From: Nostoc sp. CHAB 5715
GTDB lineage: Bacteria; Cyanobacteriota; Cyanobacteriia; Cyanobacteriales; Nostocaceae
Direction: 5' to 3'
Assembly (NCBI RefSeq): GCF_020829685.1
Contig: NZ_JAIVFR010000015.1
Span: forward strand, 1 to 18,104
Length of the DNA: 18,104 nt
The notes beneath the pieces are model-generated. The model saw nothing but the letters and a program-made list of their open reading frames with translations. It was not told the DNA's origin and ran no database searches. The translations under genes and the position numbers were made by a program. Every line of letters begins with the position of its first letter. Positions within the stretch are counted from its first letter, which is position 1. Positions 1 through 6,946 of the stretch are shown piece by piece.

Positions 1-217
1 CGATCGCACTAGTACAGCCAAAGGTTTGAAAGCGAGCATCTAGAATCTTATCAGATTCTACTTCCACTTTCAGGTGCAATCTCAGAGCATCACCGCAAGC
101 AATGCTACCGATTTCTCCCGTTGCAACCTTAACTCCAGCTTCGCTCGTTTCTTTAATTTCTCCCTGATTTTTGGGATCGTAAAACAGTTCTAATACTTTA
201 TCGGTGTAGTCCCACAT
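1..217 (-). CDS. nifU: NifU, Fe-S cluster scaffold (5' part only)
   Basis: This is the N-terminal ~72 codons of NifU; the rest lies outside the window. The protein begins [18 protein letters not shown] and reaches [10 protein letters not shown], the first cysteine region of the IscU/NifU N-terminal scaffold domain, with the earlier conserved IACGDALRL. NifU assembles transient Fe-S clusters from sulfur delivered by NifS and passes them to nitrogenase proteins. The ATG at 215-217 is chosen because it gives the family-typical N-terminus and has AAGGA 8 bases upstream (226-230). It is the last visible gene of the nifB-fdxN-nifS-nifU operon and is separated from nifS by a gap made wholly of heptamer repeats. 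The identification rests on recalled similarity to heterocystous cyanobacterial NifU and is strong. Confidence 0.96.
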   Translation of the reverse strand, partial: MWDYTDKVLELFYDPKNQGEIKETSEAGVKVATGEIGSIACGDALRLHLKVEVESDKILDARFQTFGCTSAI

Positions 218-378
218 AAATTTTGTCCTTTGTCATTTGTCCTTTGTCACTTGTCGTTTGTCCTTTGTCACTTGTCCTTTGTCACTTGTCCTTTGTCACT
301 TGTCACTTTTCCAAAACTAATGACCAATGACTAATGACCAATGACCAATGACCAATGACTAATGACTAATGACCAATG
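218..378. repeat. Heptamer tandem repeats (STRR) filling the nifS-nifU gap
   Basis: Two adjoining heptamer families fill the spacer. From about 221 to 308 the units are TTGTCCT/TTGTCAC-like. From about 317 to 378 they are AATGACC/AATGACT. The second family runs into the nifS coding region and encodes its last residues. Such short tandemly repeated repetitive sequences are known from heterocystous cyanobacteria, and I recall heptamer repeats being described in the Anabaena 7120 nifB-fdxN-nifS-nifU operon. Confidence 0.92.
226..230 (-). promoter_or_regulatory. Shine-Dalgarno of nifU, part of a heptamer repeat
   Basis: On the minus strand this reads AAGGA, 8 bases before the nifU ATG. It is one of five identical AAGGAC cores in the repeat array, at 226, 240, 261, 275 and 289, spaced 14, 21, 14 and 14 bp. 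The ribosome-binding site is therefore the terminal unit of the array. Confidence 0.7.
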
Positions 379-1564
379 ACTGTCCTTGCAGCCAACCTGC
401 ATCATCATTTTTGAAGGGTGAGAGGGCGCGTAAACGTTCTACAATACTGGGCATTACCTCTATCACTTGATCGATTTCGGCTTCTGTTGTGTAGCGGCAA
501 AGACTGAAGCGAATGGAACCGTGCAAAGTTGTGTAGGGTAAGCCCATTGCCCGAAGGACGTGGGAAGGTTCCAGTGAACCGGAGGTGCAAGCTGAACCGG
601 ATGAGGCGCAGATACCGTATTTATTCAAGGATAGTAAGATAGCTTCACCTTCAATATACTTGAAGCCGATGTTTGTGGTGTTGGGCAATCTCTGCGTAAC
701 GTCACCGTTGACTACACAATCGGGAATTGTAGTAAGTAAGGTTTGTTCGAGGCGATCGCGCAGCCTTCTTTCTCTTGTGGTGGCATCTTCTAAGTGTAAC
801 AGTTCTAGTTGGGCAGCTTTGCCCAAGGCAATAATTCCTGGAACATTCTCTGTTCCCGCCCGACGTCCGCGTTCTTGGTGTCCCCCAATCATGAAGGGAC
901 GGAACCGAACGCCTCGCCGGATATATAAAGCACCAATTCCTTTCGGTCCATGCAGCTTGTGACCAGACAGCGTTAACATATCCACGGTGCTAGTCTTCAT
1001 ATTCAAGGGGATTTTCCCCACTGCTTGCACCGCATCTACATGGAAGATAGCACCATATTCTTTTACGCGCAACCCAATCTGCTCAATTGGAAAAACCGTA
1101 CCGGTTTCGTTATTAGCATACATAATTGTCACCAGGGCGGTGTTACCCGTCAAGGAAGCTTCTAGTTCATCTAGATCCAGTTGCCCTTGATGATTTACTG
1201 ATAGATAGGTAACACTGTAACCTTGGGTTTCTAATTGTTTGCAGACATTCAGTACTGCTGGGTGTTCAACTTGGGTGGTGATGATGTGTCGCTTTTCTGG
1301 TTGCGCTAACAGTGCGGCTCGAATCGCCGCGTTATCTCCCTCAGTTCCACAACTTGTGTAGACAATTTCTGACTCATCGGCTCCCAGGATGGCTGCAAGT
1401 TGTTCTCTTGCTGTTCTCACTGCTTTACCGACTTGCCCACCAAAGGTATGCATACTGGAGGGATTGCCGTAATAATCTGTCAGGTAAGGTAGCATTACCT
1501 CTATAACTTCTGGGTCTACCTTAGTGGTGGCATTATTATCGAGATAGATGCAGTTATTTTGCAT
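359..1564 (-). CDS. nifS: NifS cysteine desulfurase
   Basis: NifS is a PLP-dependent cysteine desulfurase that provides sulfur to NifU for nitrogenase clusters. The N-terminal IYLDNNATTK is the class V aminotransferase signature. The PLP lysine lies in SGHKLHGPKG (about residue 203 counting from the ATG) and the catalytic cysteine in SSGSACTSGSLEPSH (about residue 326). VEHPAV and HVDAVQAVGK are the PLP-stacking histidine and PLP aspartate regions. I choose the ATG at 1562-1564 (MQNNCIYLD, 401 aa) with GAAG 6 bases upstream. An in-frame TTG at 1574-1576 directly abuts the fdxN stop and is less likely. The start lies 12 bases after the fdxN stop, so the two are probably translationally coupled. 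The last residues (QSLVISH) come from the heptamer repeat downstream, an unusual extension compared with the remembered Anabaena C-terminus. Confidence 0.97.
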   Translation of the reverse strand: MQNNCIYLDNNATTKVDPEVIEVMLPYLTDYYGNPSSMHTFGGQVGKAVRTAREQLAAILGADESEIVYTSCGTEGDNAAIRAALLAQPEKRHIITTQVEHPAVLNVCKQLETQGYSVTYLSVNHQGQLDLDELEASLTGNTALVTIMYANNETGTVFPIEQIGLRVKEYGAIFHVDAVQAVGKIPLNMKTSTVDMLTLSGHKLHGPKGIGALYIRRGVRFRPFMIGGHQERGRRAGTENVPGIIALGKAAQLELLHLEDATTRERRLRDRLEQTLLTTIPDCVVNGDVTQRLPNTTNIGFKYIEGEAILLSLNKYGICASSGSACTSGSLEPSHVLRAMGLPYTTLHGSIRFSLCRYTTEAEIDQVIEVMPSIVERLRALSPFKNDDAGWLQGQSLVISH

Positions 1565-1576
1565 TGTTGTCTTCAA

Positions 1577-1927
1577 TTACGAATTACGAATTATTTGGGG
1601 TTGACGCTTTTGCAACTGCTCAGAGTATTTCTGGGTATAGCAGTTAAACCAACGTTCCCAGTAATCTTGTTTATTTGTTAATTTAGCGACTACGCGGTTG
1701 TAATTGGTAAACCAGCCTTCCCAGTAATCGCTAGGCTGCTTAACGCAACCGTCGCAGGTGGGACAACCAGCTTTACACTGAGGCATGGTATGAATGCTAC
1801 CAACGCAGTTTGTACAAAGTTCAGGGTCAATCCAGTGTTGTCCGTCAACCACTTTAACTGCATTTGTGGGACATACAGATAGACAGAGATTGCAGGAAAT
1901 ACACTGGCTAGTAATTTTGTAAGCCAT
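1577..1927 (-). CDS. fdxN: FdxN, 2[4Fe-4S] nif-associated ferredoxin
   Basis: This 116-aa bacterial-type ferredoxin probably serves as an electron donor in nitrogenase maturation, for example to NifB; that partner is inferred from operon position and family knowledge. The first cluster motif is C9-x2-C12-x2-C15-x3-C19-P. The second set is C38, C41, C51, C55, C58, C61, the long-spaced arrangement typical of nif ferredoxins. A C-terminal tail of about 50 residues has two similar Trp-rich stretches, DYWEGWF and DYWERWF. The ATG at 1925-1927 has AAGGA at 1936-1940, 8 bases upstream. In Anabaena 7120 this gene is interrupted by the 55-kb fdxN element in vegetative cells. Here it is contiguous and intact, with no element, recombination scar or frameshift visible. 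Confidence 0.95.
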   Translation of the reverse strand: MAYKITSQCISCNLCLSVCPTNAVKVVDGQHWIDPELCTNCVGSIHTMPQCKAGCPTCDGCVKQPSDYWEGWFTNYNRVVAKLTNKQDYWERWFNCYTQKYSEQLQKRQPQIIRNS

Positions 1928-1942
1928 GATTATTGTCCTTTT

Positions 1943-2051
1943 GGGAGTGGGGAGTGGGGAATGGGGAGTGGTGAGTGGTGAGTGGTGAGTGGGGAGCGGT
2001 AAATATTGAAATTCCCTACTCCCTACTCCCTATTCCCTAATTCCCTAATTC
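1943..2051. repeat. Inverted heptamer arrays (STRR) between nifB and fdxN
   Basis: On the plus strand, GGGGAGT/GGTGAGT units occupy about 1943-2000. After a short AT-rich loop region (2001-2011), CCCTACT/CCCTAAT units follow (about 2012-2051). The two arms are complementary heptamer arrays, so the nifB-fdxN intercistronic mRNA can fold back on itself. The nifB stop codon and last codons (KELGN) lie inside the second arm. Confidence 0.9.
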
Positions 2052-3488
2052 CTTAACGTATTGCTCGTAGAACTCCAAAGCAACCTTTTCAATCACGTCG
2101 TAAGCTTCAACAGTCTGTATTCCAGCTTTTTGCAATTTTTCTTGAGGACAGTTACCAATCTTGGAGACTAAAACTGCTTTGCAGTCTGCGATCGCTTTCA
2201 TAATATGCTCAAAAGAAGCTTCTTCGCCGTATCCACCTTGGCAGTATTGGTCAATTTTGCGATGACCGATAAAGCGAACTTCGTTTCCATCCACTTCGTA
2301 AATTTGGAATTCTTTGGCATGACCGAAGTGTTGGTTAACCAATCCGCCGCCTTTGGTTGCTACTGCAAGGAGGACTTTAGGACTGTTTTGTAAAGACGCG
2401 ACATGTCGCGTCTCTGCAAGCGCCTTATCTTTGGCTACTTTAAGTTCTTCTTTAAACTTCTCAATACCGTCGTGAACTTCTTGACGTTTCTCCATGTCAT
2501 ATTCTGGAGTCATTTCCAAGAATTTCTCTTTGGAAAATTCCTGGCTGCGGTCTTCTCCCAATAATCCGACTGCATCGGCACGACACTGGCGACAGTGACG
2601 CATCATTTTCATGTTACCAGAGCAGTTGTCTTGAACTTCTTTGAGTTCTTTGGGTGTGGGGCCGCGTTGACCGGTTAAACCGAAGTGTGTGCCATGTTCT
2701 GGTGCCGAAATCAATGGCATGATGTTGTGCAAGAATGCACCTTTTTCACGAATGACTCGATTCACTTCGACTAAGTGCTGGTCATTAATTCCGGGAATCA
2801 TTACGGAGTTGACTTTGCACAAGATGTCAGCATCTTTCAGGGCTTGCAATCCTTCCATCTGTCTTTCGTGGAGAATTCTCGCGCCTTCAAGACCTCTATA
2901 ACGCTTGCGTCTGTAGTGAACCCAAGGATAAATCTTAGCACCGATCTCTGGATCTACCATGTTAATGGTGATCGTAACGTGATCTATATTTAATTGTTTA
3001 ATGCGATCGACGTAGTCTGGCAGCATTAAACCATTGGTTGATAAGCACAGCTTGATGTCTGGTGCTTGCTCTGCAATCAACTCAAATGTGCGGAAAGTCT
3101 TTTCTGGGTTCGCCAATGGGTCGCCAGGGCCGGCAATTCCCACAACTGTCATTTGAGGAATCTTGCCGCCAATGACCAAAGCTTTGTGTGCTGCTTGTTC
3201 TGGTGTTAGCAATTCGCTAACTACTCCAGGACGGCTTTCGTTAGCGCAGTCATATTTGCGGTTGCAATAGTTGCATTGAATGTTGCAAGCTGGAGCAACT
3301 GCAACGTGCATCCGGGCGTAGTGGTGATGAGCGTCTTCGCTGTAGCAGGGATGTTTAGCAATGCGTTCTTGGAGCTTTTCGTCCATTTCCACGGTGGTAC
3401 TGCTGTCGCAGCCGCAACCACCTGATTTTGCTTGGGTTGGCGATTCCGTAGCGTTGGAGTTGAGGAGTCGTGTAGACGGTGATGTCAT
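2037..3488 (-). CDS. nifB: NifB, nitrogenase FeMo-cofactor biosynthesis radical SAM protein
   Basis: NifB fuses two [4Fe-4S] clusters with a carbide and sulfur to give NifB-co, the FeMo-co precursor. The radical SAM cluster motif is [15 protein letters not shown] (CxxxCxxC at about residues 68, 72 and 75 from the ATG), preceded by [31 protein letters not shown] and [19 protein letters not shown] are further NifB signatures. A C-terminal NifX/NafY-like domain follows ([21 protein letters not shown] onward). Two starts are possible: GTG at 3522-3524 (495 aa) or ATG at 3486-3488 (MTSPSTRLL, 483 aa). I favour the ATG because its N-terminus resembles known cyanobacterial NifB; neither has a clear Shine-Dalgarno. 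The linker before the NifX-like domain contains an in-frame palindromic repeat insertion (2390-2417). It is probably the first gene of the operon. Confidence 0.97.
   Translation of the reverse strand: MTSPSTRLLNSNATESPTQAKSGGCGCDSSTTVEMDEKLQERIAKHPCYSEDAHHHYARMHVAVAPACNIQCNYCNRKYDCANESRPGVVSELLTPEQAAHKALVIGGKIPQMTVVGIAGPGDPLANPEKTFRTFELIAEQAPDIKLCLSTNGLMLPDYVDRIKQLNIDHVTITINMVDPEIGAKIYPWVHYRRKRYRGLEGARILHERQMEGLQALKDADILCKVNSVMIPGINDQHLVEVNRVIREKGAFLHNIMPLISAPEHGTHFGLTGQRGPTPKELKEVQDNCSGNMKMMRHCRQCRADAVGLLGEDRSQEFSKEKFLEMTPEYDMEKRQEVHDGIEKFKEELKVAKDKALAETRHVASLQNSPKVLLAVATKGGGLVNQHFGHAKEFQIYEVDGNEVRFIGHRKIDQYCQGGYGEEASFEHIMKAIADCKAVLVSKIGNCPQEKLQKAGIQTVEAYDVIEKVALEFYEQYVKELGN
2390..2417. repeat. 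Palindromic interspersed repeat inside nifB
   Basis: The core AGACGCGACATGTCGCGTCT (2394-2413) is a perfect 20-bp palindrome with imperfect extension to 28 bp. I recognise it as an interspersed palindrome common in Nostoc-type genomes (GAGACGCGACATGTCGCGTCTC-like). Here it is read through as the linker residues [10 protein letters not shown] between the radical SAM and NifX-like domains of NifB. Confidence 0.85.
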
Positions 3489-3929
3489 TGAATTTCGCAA
3501 AAAATCGGTGGACTTGGCTGCCACTGTGGGAGATGCTGTTGCTACTCTCTATGCCCAGGAATTGAAGTCGCGTCTTTCACACTGTCTGCAAACCCTTGGG
3601 TTCGGGCGACTTGTTTTCAAGTAAGGCAGGCAATAGATATCTGATGTTCGGCTGGTGTGTGTCAACGTTCGGTTCTTGGGTAGAATTTGTGCTTACAGCC
3701 GCGACTTCTCTTCACTTCAGGCATGGTGCTATGTCATCCCTCCACTCACTTTTCGCTTTGTTTTGTTTCAGAGCGTTAGGTGATTGGCGATATAAGATTT
3801 ATAGCAGCCGTCTCCTAGCCAAACAGTGCGTCTCTCTAGGATAGAATTTATTGGATTTATTACGTTTGTACTCAAATAATAAAAACCCTAATTATTCAAG
3901 CATTACAAGAATTAAAAAAGTTTTTTTCG

Positions 3930-3988
3930 GGTTGGGGTTCTAGTATTTTTTGGTTGGGGTTCTAGTGTTTATAGATAGGGGTTCAGGA
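3930..3988. repeat. Three direct repeats phased at 22 bp (iteron-like)
   Basis: GGTTGGGGTTCTAGT occurs at 3930-3944 and again at 3952-3966. A degenerate copy (GATAGGGGTTCAGG) starts at 3974. Starts are exactly 22 bp apart, about two helical turns, which would place the copies on one face of the DNA. A lone related copy, ATTGGGGTTCTAAGT, lies at 4282-4296. The role is unknown; a binding array for a regulator of nifB or of an unseen transcript is inference. Confidence 0.6.
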
Positions 3989-4544
3989 TTTATTTGTACT
4001 CAGCTATAACCCAATCCCAGCAAAGAATTTAATCTACTTGCAATTGGGTTTTGGTTATTTAAATGTGTACTCAGATTGCCCTCAAATTCCGTCAAAAGCA
4101 ATAAATGCCAAGGCTTTGAAGGTGAAAAACTAGAGTAGTCTACATCGTTCTACTCCAGAAACGTGCGAAATTCAATTCTGTATCTAACATATCATTTTTT
4201 TGAGGGTAAAAATGCAATTCATATTTATTTAATTTTTTGCTTTGACCCTTCGACTCCGCTCAGTGTTAACAATGATGTTCAATTGGGGTTCTAAGTCTTA
4301 TCTGATAAGCGATATGAGGTACTGGAAATAGATGTGTTGCTGCACATAATTTTCAAAAAACTTAACTTTCAACTCCTTTTTTATTCCCACAATGAGGAGA
4401 TGAGTAAGAAACTCTCGAATTTTGTGTTTGAGAGAAACAACAAACTATAATCTAACATGATTGAGCGATCGCAATGAATTTTCTGAATTGCTCACTACAA
4501 ACCTTAGCAAAAAACCTAACCCCCTAACCCCCTTACCGATGCTC

Positions 4545-4667
4545 TAAGGGACTTCCAAATAAAAAAATAATCAATCGTTTTGGTAAGCAGGGGGAGCAGG
4601 GGGAGAAGAAATCGGATAGTCGTATTGGATACAGGAATTGAGTAATTTAATTTTTGGAAGTCCCTTA
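4545..4667. mobile_element. Small inverted-repeat element (MITE-like), 123 bp
   Basis: The terminal inverted repeats are TAAGGGACTTCCAAA (4545-4559) and its exact complement TTTGGAAGTCCCTTA (4653-4667), with weaker AT-rich pairing further in. The interior has G-rich GCAGGGGGA repeats and no coding potential. Length and structure suggest a non-autonomous insertion-sequence derivative. Confidence 0.7.
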
Positions 4668-4812
4668 TACCAAGACCTTCACTCAACAATCACTTTAAAA
4701 TCTGTAGCGCTTATCCCATATAGCTTAGAGCTTTTCAAGCGTGCCATTCGGTTTAGTCCTAATGGAGTTGCTTTTTTTAACCAAAATATCACTAATATTA
4801 AGAGACTATAAA

Positions 4813-5319
4813 ATGCTAAGTAACACGGTTGAAAAATATCTGAAATTATTCAAGGATTCTTCTAATTATAGAGAAACTGACAGAATTGCTGATGAAATGA
4901 AAAAGGAATTTGAGACATCGCCTCCTTCAGTTAGCGAAGTGATTCAGGAGTTGGAAAAATATGCTTCAAATCCAGATTATCCTGGGGCTTGGTTTATCAT
5001 GATGGCAGCATGGAGTAACCTATCAAAGGATTACACACCTATACTTTGTCAAATCCTCAATGATGAGAGTAATAATGGTCTTCATGAATCAGTTGTTGAA
5101 CTTTTGGATGTATTGCGCGATGAAAGAGCAATTCCTGCATTATCCAAGGCATTGACATACCGATGGTCTTATGATGAATGGCTCAATGTGCCAAGAAAGT
5201 CTCTCCTAGCATTAGCAGAAATCCGAACTCCTGAAGCGAAGATGATTATAGAGTCGGCAGCTCAATCCCCTGAAGAGCTAATTAGTGAAGATGCAAATCT
5301 GATATTAGACAATTGGTAA
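4813..5319 (+). CDS. HEAT-repeat-like protein, function unknown
   Basis: This is a 168-aa soluble, helix-rich acidic protein. I choose the ATG at 4813 (MLSNTVEKYLKLF). A longer reading from a GTG at 4741 would add a hydrophobic N-terminus without support. Helical repeats resembling HEAT units are visible at about residues 89-114 (ESVVELLDVLRDERAIPALS) and 128-151 (RKSLLALAEIRTPEAKMIIE), including the characteristic DERAIPAL turn. No signal peptide, membrane segment or catalytic motif is seen. Such short HEAT-like proteins are often adaptor or immunity proteins, but no partner toxin or NACHT gene is adjacent, so this is not assigned. It is flanked by an inverted-repeat element and a 21-bp tandem array. 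Confidence 0.75.
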   Translation: MLSNTVEKYLKLFKDSSNYRETDRIADEMKKEFETSPPSVSEVIQELEKYASNPDYPGAWFIMMAAWSNLSKDYTPILCQILNDESNNGLHESVVELLDVLRDERAIPALSKALTYRWSYDEWLNVPRKSLLALAEIRTPEAKMIIESAAQSPEELISEDANLILDNW

Positions 5320-5479
5320 ATTGATTAATCCACCAAGCATAAAATGCAAACAATACCTCCATACAAACAGCCATGAAACCAAAAATAACTATCCAAGAAC
5401 TATTTGCCCCACAGCCTTTTGATCCCCCCAACCCCTCTTGAAAAGCAAAGCTGTTTCATTCCCTCAAAGGCTCAAAAAA

Positions 5480-5721
5480 GATTTGTGTTCTGAACGAAAA
5501 GACTTGTGTTCTGAACGAAAGCACTTGTGTTCTGAACGAAAGCACTTGTGTTCTGAACGAAAGCACTTGTGTTCTGAACGAAAGTACTTGTGTTCTGAAC
5601 GAAAGCACTTGTGTTCTGAACGAAAGCACTTGTGTTCTGAACGAAAGCACTTGTGTTCTGAACGAAAGCACTTGTGTTCTGAATGAAAGGACTTGTGTTC
5701 TGAACGAAAGGACTTATGTGT
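5480..5721. repeat. Tandem array of a 21-bp repeat, 11 full units plus a partial
   Basis: The consensus unit is CACTTGTGTTCTGAACGAAAG. Eleven complete units run from 5480 to 5710, and a degenerate start of a twelfth (GACTTATG) follows. Variation is confined almost entirely to the first base (G, C or T) plus a few substitutions. Because the period is 7 codons, frames stay open on both strands: LCSERKH on plus, VLSFRTQ on minus. The plus frame closes only where CGA became TGA in unit 10. It has no good start or ribosome-binding site, so I do not call a protein. Confidence 0.93.
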
Positions 5722-5758
5722 ACACCGTAGCCGAGAACGAGAGAGAAATAGAAGTCTG

Positions 5759-5897
5759 ACTTTTCACGGGATCTGGAAAACCTCTCTCTAAATCTCTCTC
5801 CTGCAAGGAGAGAGACTTTGAATGTTCCCCCTTCCCGATGCGGGAAGGGGGTTAGAGGGTTAGGTTTTCGTGGGTTTTTCCAGATGACGTGAAAAGT
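5759..5897. mobile_element. MITE-like element with flanking direct repeats
   Basis: The inverted termini are ACTTTTCACGGGATCTGGAA (starting at 5759) and the complement of GGTTTTTCCAGATGACGTGA...AAGT (5873-5897), differing at two bases and one gap. A 13-bp direct repeat, GAGAAATAGAAGT, flanks it at 5743-5755 and 5898-5910 and could be a target duplication; the left copy is separated from the terminus by 3 bp. The interior contains two hairpins typical of cyanobacterial intergenic repeats (CTCTCTCC...GGAGAGAG and CCCCCTTCCC...GGGAAGGGGG). Confidence 0.7.
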
Positions 5898-5985
5898 GAG
5901 AAATAGAAGTGAGGTTTTATCGATATCGTGAAAAATCAGAGTGTCATTTAGCTACAATCAAACCAAGCGTGAAAAAATCTTAGTT

Positions 5986-6564
5986 ATGATAGCCATCCCC
6001 CAAGAGCCGCCAAAAATGACCGTTGAGGAATATCTCGAATGGGAACCTCAGCAAGATGTTCGCTACGAATATGCCAATGGCGAAGTATTTGCCATGACAG
6101 GCGGTACAATTCCCCATAATGACATTGCACTTAACTTGTACACTGCCTTACGCCCTCATTTGCATTCCAGAGGTTGTCGAGTGAATGTGTTAGACGTGAA
6201 AATGCAACTCACTCCCCAGAGTCGCTACTATTATCCTGATGTTATTGTCAGTTGCGACCCTCAAGACCTCAATGCCCGCAAATTTATTCAACGTCCCAAG
6301 CTGATTGTCGAAGTTCTTTCCCCAGGTACAAGCGCGAAAGATCGGGGTGAAAAATTCACTTATTATCTAACAATCCCCAGTTTGCAAGAATATATCTTGA
6401 TTGACTCGGAAAAAATCTCCGTCGAGCGTTACTGTCGGGGTGAGGGTAGGATGTGGCTTTACTATCCCTACACGGCTGGAGATATCATCACTTTATCGAG
6501 CATTGAATTTGAGTGTCCGATTGAACTGCTATATGAAGGTGTTGTATTTACCACTGAAGAATAA
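5986..6564 (+). CDS. Uma2-family (DUF820) PD-(D/E)XK nuclease-like protein
   Basis: This 192-aa protein belongs to the Uma2 family, restriction-endonuclease-fold proteins greatly expanded in cyanobacteria and of largely unknown function. Typical features are the N-terminal MTVEEYLEWEP and RYEYANGEVFAMTGGT, the catalytic-type YYYPDVIVSC (PD) followed by PKLIVEVLSPGT (ExVLSP), and KFTYYLTIPSLQEYILID. The putative metal-binding set is the Asp of YPDV and the Glu of VEVLSP, with the family lysine not assigned confidently. I choose the ATG at 5986 (MIAIPQEPPKMT); a GTG at 5941 would add a non-conserved 15-residue leader. It converges with xisI, 40 bp apart, across a HIP1-containing palindrome. Confidence 0.93.
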   Translation: MIAIPQEPPKMTVEEYLEWEPQQDVRYEYANGEVFAMTGGTIPHNDIALNLYTALRPHLHSRGCRVNVLDVKMQLTPQSRYYYPDVIVSCDPQDLNARKFIQRPKLIVEVLSPGTSAKDRGEKFTYYLTIPSLQEYILIDSEKISVERYCRGEGRMWLYYPYTAGDIITLSSIEFECPIELLYEGVVFTTEE

Positions 6565-6604
6565 AAAGAATGTTCTCTATTATCTTTTAAAGAGCGATCG
6601 CTCC

Positions 6605-6946
6605 TCAAGCAACTGCATAGCCAGTATAGGGTCTTAACTCCGGTGGACGAAAGCCAAGGACGATGTGTTCTTTAGGAATTCCAGCCCGTTCTAAATCGGC
6701 GGCAATGCCTTCTTCGGTGCCATCGCGTTGAATCCAGATTTTGCCATCAATTAGGTCAATATGAACCAGACAGCCATGAATACGGCGATCGCCATCCCAA
6801 CCTAGATCCATCCACAAATAGCGATCGCGGCTTCGATCAAAAACCACTTCTGATTGAATATCGGCATAGGAATAACTCAAGGAAGCATATTCACCAAGAA
6901 TAGTTTCAATCACTTGGCGATAGTGGTCTAATTGGGTATAATCCAT
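6605..6946 (-). CDS. xisI: XisI family protein (fdxN element excision controlling factor homologue)
   Basis: This 113-aa protein has the usual XisI length and pattern: MDYTQLDHYRQVIETILGEYA, a central DRYLWMDLGWDGDRRIHGCL, and IWIQRDGTEEGIAADLERAGIPKEHIVLGFRPPELRPYTGYAVA. In Anabaena 7120, XisI with XisH controls excision of the fdxN element. The family is much more widespread than that element, however, and its molecular activity is not established, so the name does not imply that role here. The ATG at 6944-6946 overlaps the end of the upstream xisH gene by 19 bases, the normal coupled xisH-xisI arrangement. xisI itself looks intact while its partner is broken. Confidence 0.92.
   Translation of the reverse strand: MDYTQLDHYRQVIETILGEYASLSYSYADIQSEVVFDRSRDRYLWMDLGWDGDRRIHGCLVHIDLIDGKIWIQRDGTEEGIAADLERAGIPKEHIVLGFRPPELRPYTGYAVA

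Larger units (their letters stand above)
3489..4812. other. Long gene-poor region upstream of nifB
   Basis: I see no convincing protein-coding gene here. The open frames around 3596-3844 have no recognisable domain and no family-like composition. The part next to nifB (about 3489-3900) should contain the nifB promoter and leader, but I could not identify a convincing NtcA site (GTA-N8-TAC) or -10/-35 pair. Further out are the 22-bp-phased repeats (3930-3986), three scattered copies of GTACTCA (near 3868, 3996 and 4067), a generic CTTCGACTCCGCTCAGTG-type interspersed sequence (around 4247-4264) and an inverted-repeat element (4545-4667). Confidence 0.6.

Noticed and set aside
1574..1576. TTG start for nifS immediately after the fdxN stop
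   Set aside because: The ATG at 1562-1564 has a GAAG at normal spacing and gives the family-typical N-terminus.
3596..3844. 82-aa plus-strand frame upstream of nifB
   Set aside because: No homology recognised, no ribosome-binding site, and it overlaps the expected nifB promoter and leader.
5372..5440. 22-codon frame MKPKITIQELFAPQPFDPPN-PS after the HEAT-like gene
   Set aside because: Has an ATG and protein-like composition and may be the 5' end of a lost gene, but is too short and unrecognised to support a call.
5438..5686. Frame of LCSERKH repeats as a small Cys-rich protein
   Set aside because: Only a TTG start without a ribosome-binding site; frames on both strands are open over the same repeat; ended by a single repeat-unit mutation.
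5480..5710. CRISPR array
   Set aside because: Units are contiguous 21-mers with no spacers and no cas genes nearby. The same holds for 13185-13436.
6588..6606. GAGCGATCGCTC palindrome between the Uma2 gene and xisI as a terminator
   Set aside because: It is a HIP1 site with no loop and no T-tract; HIP1 octamers occur throughout the window.
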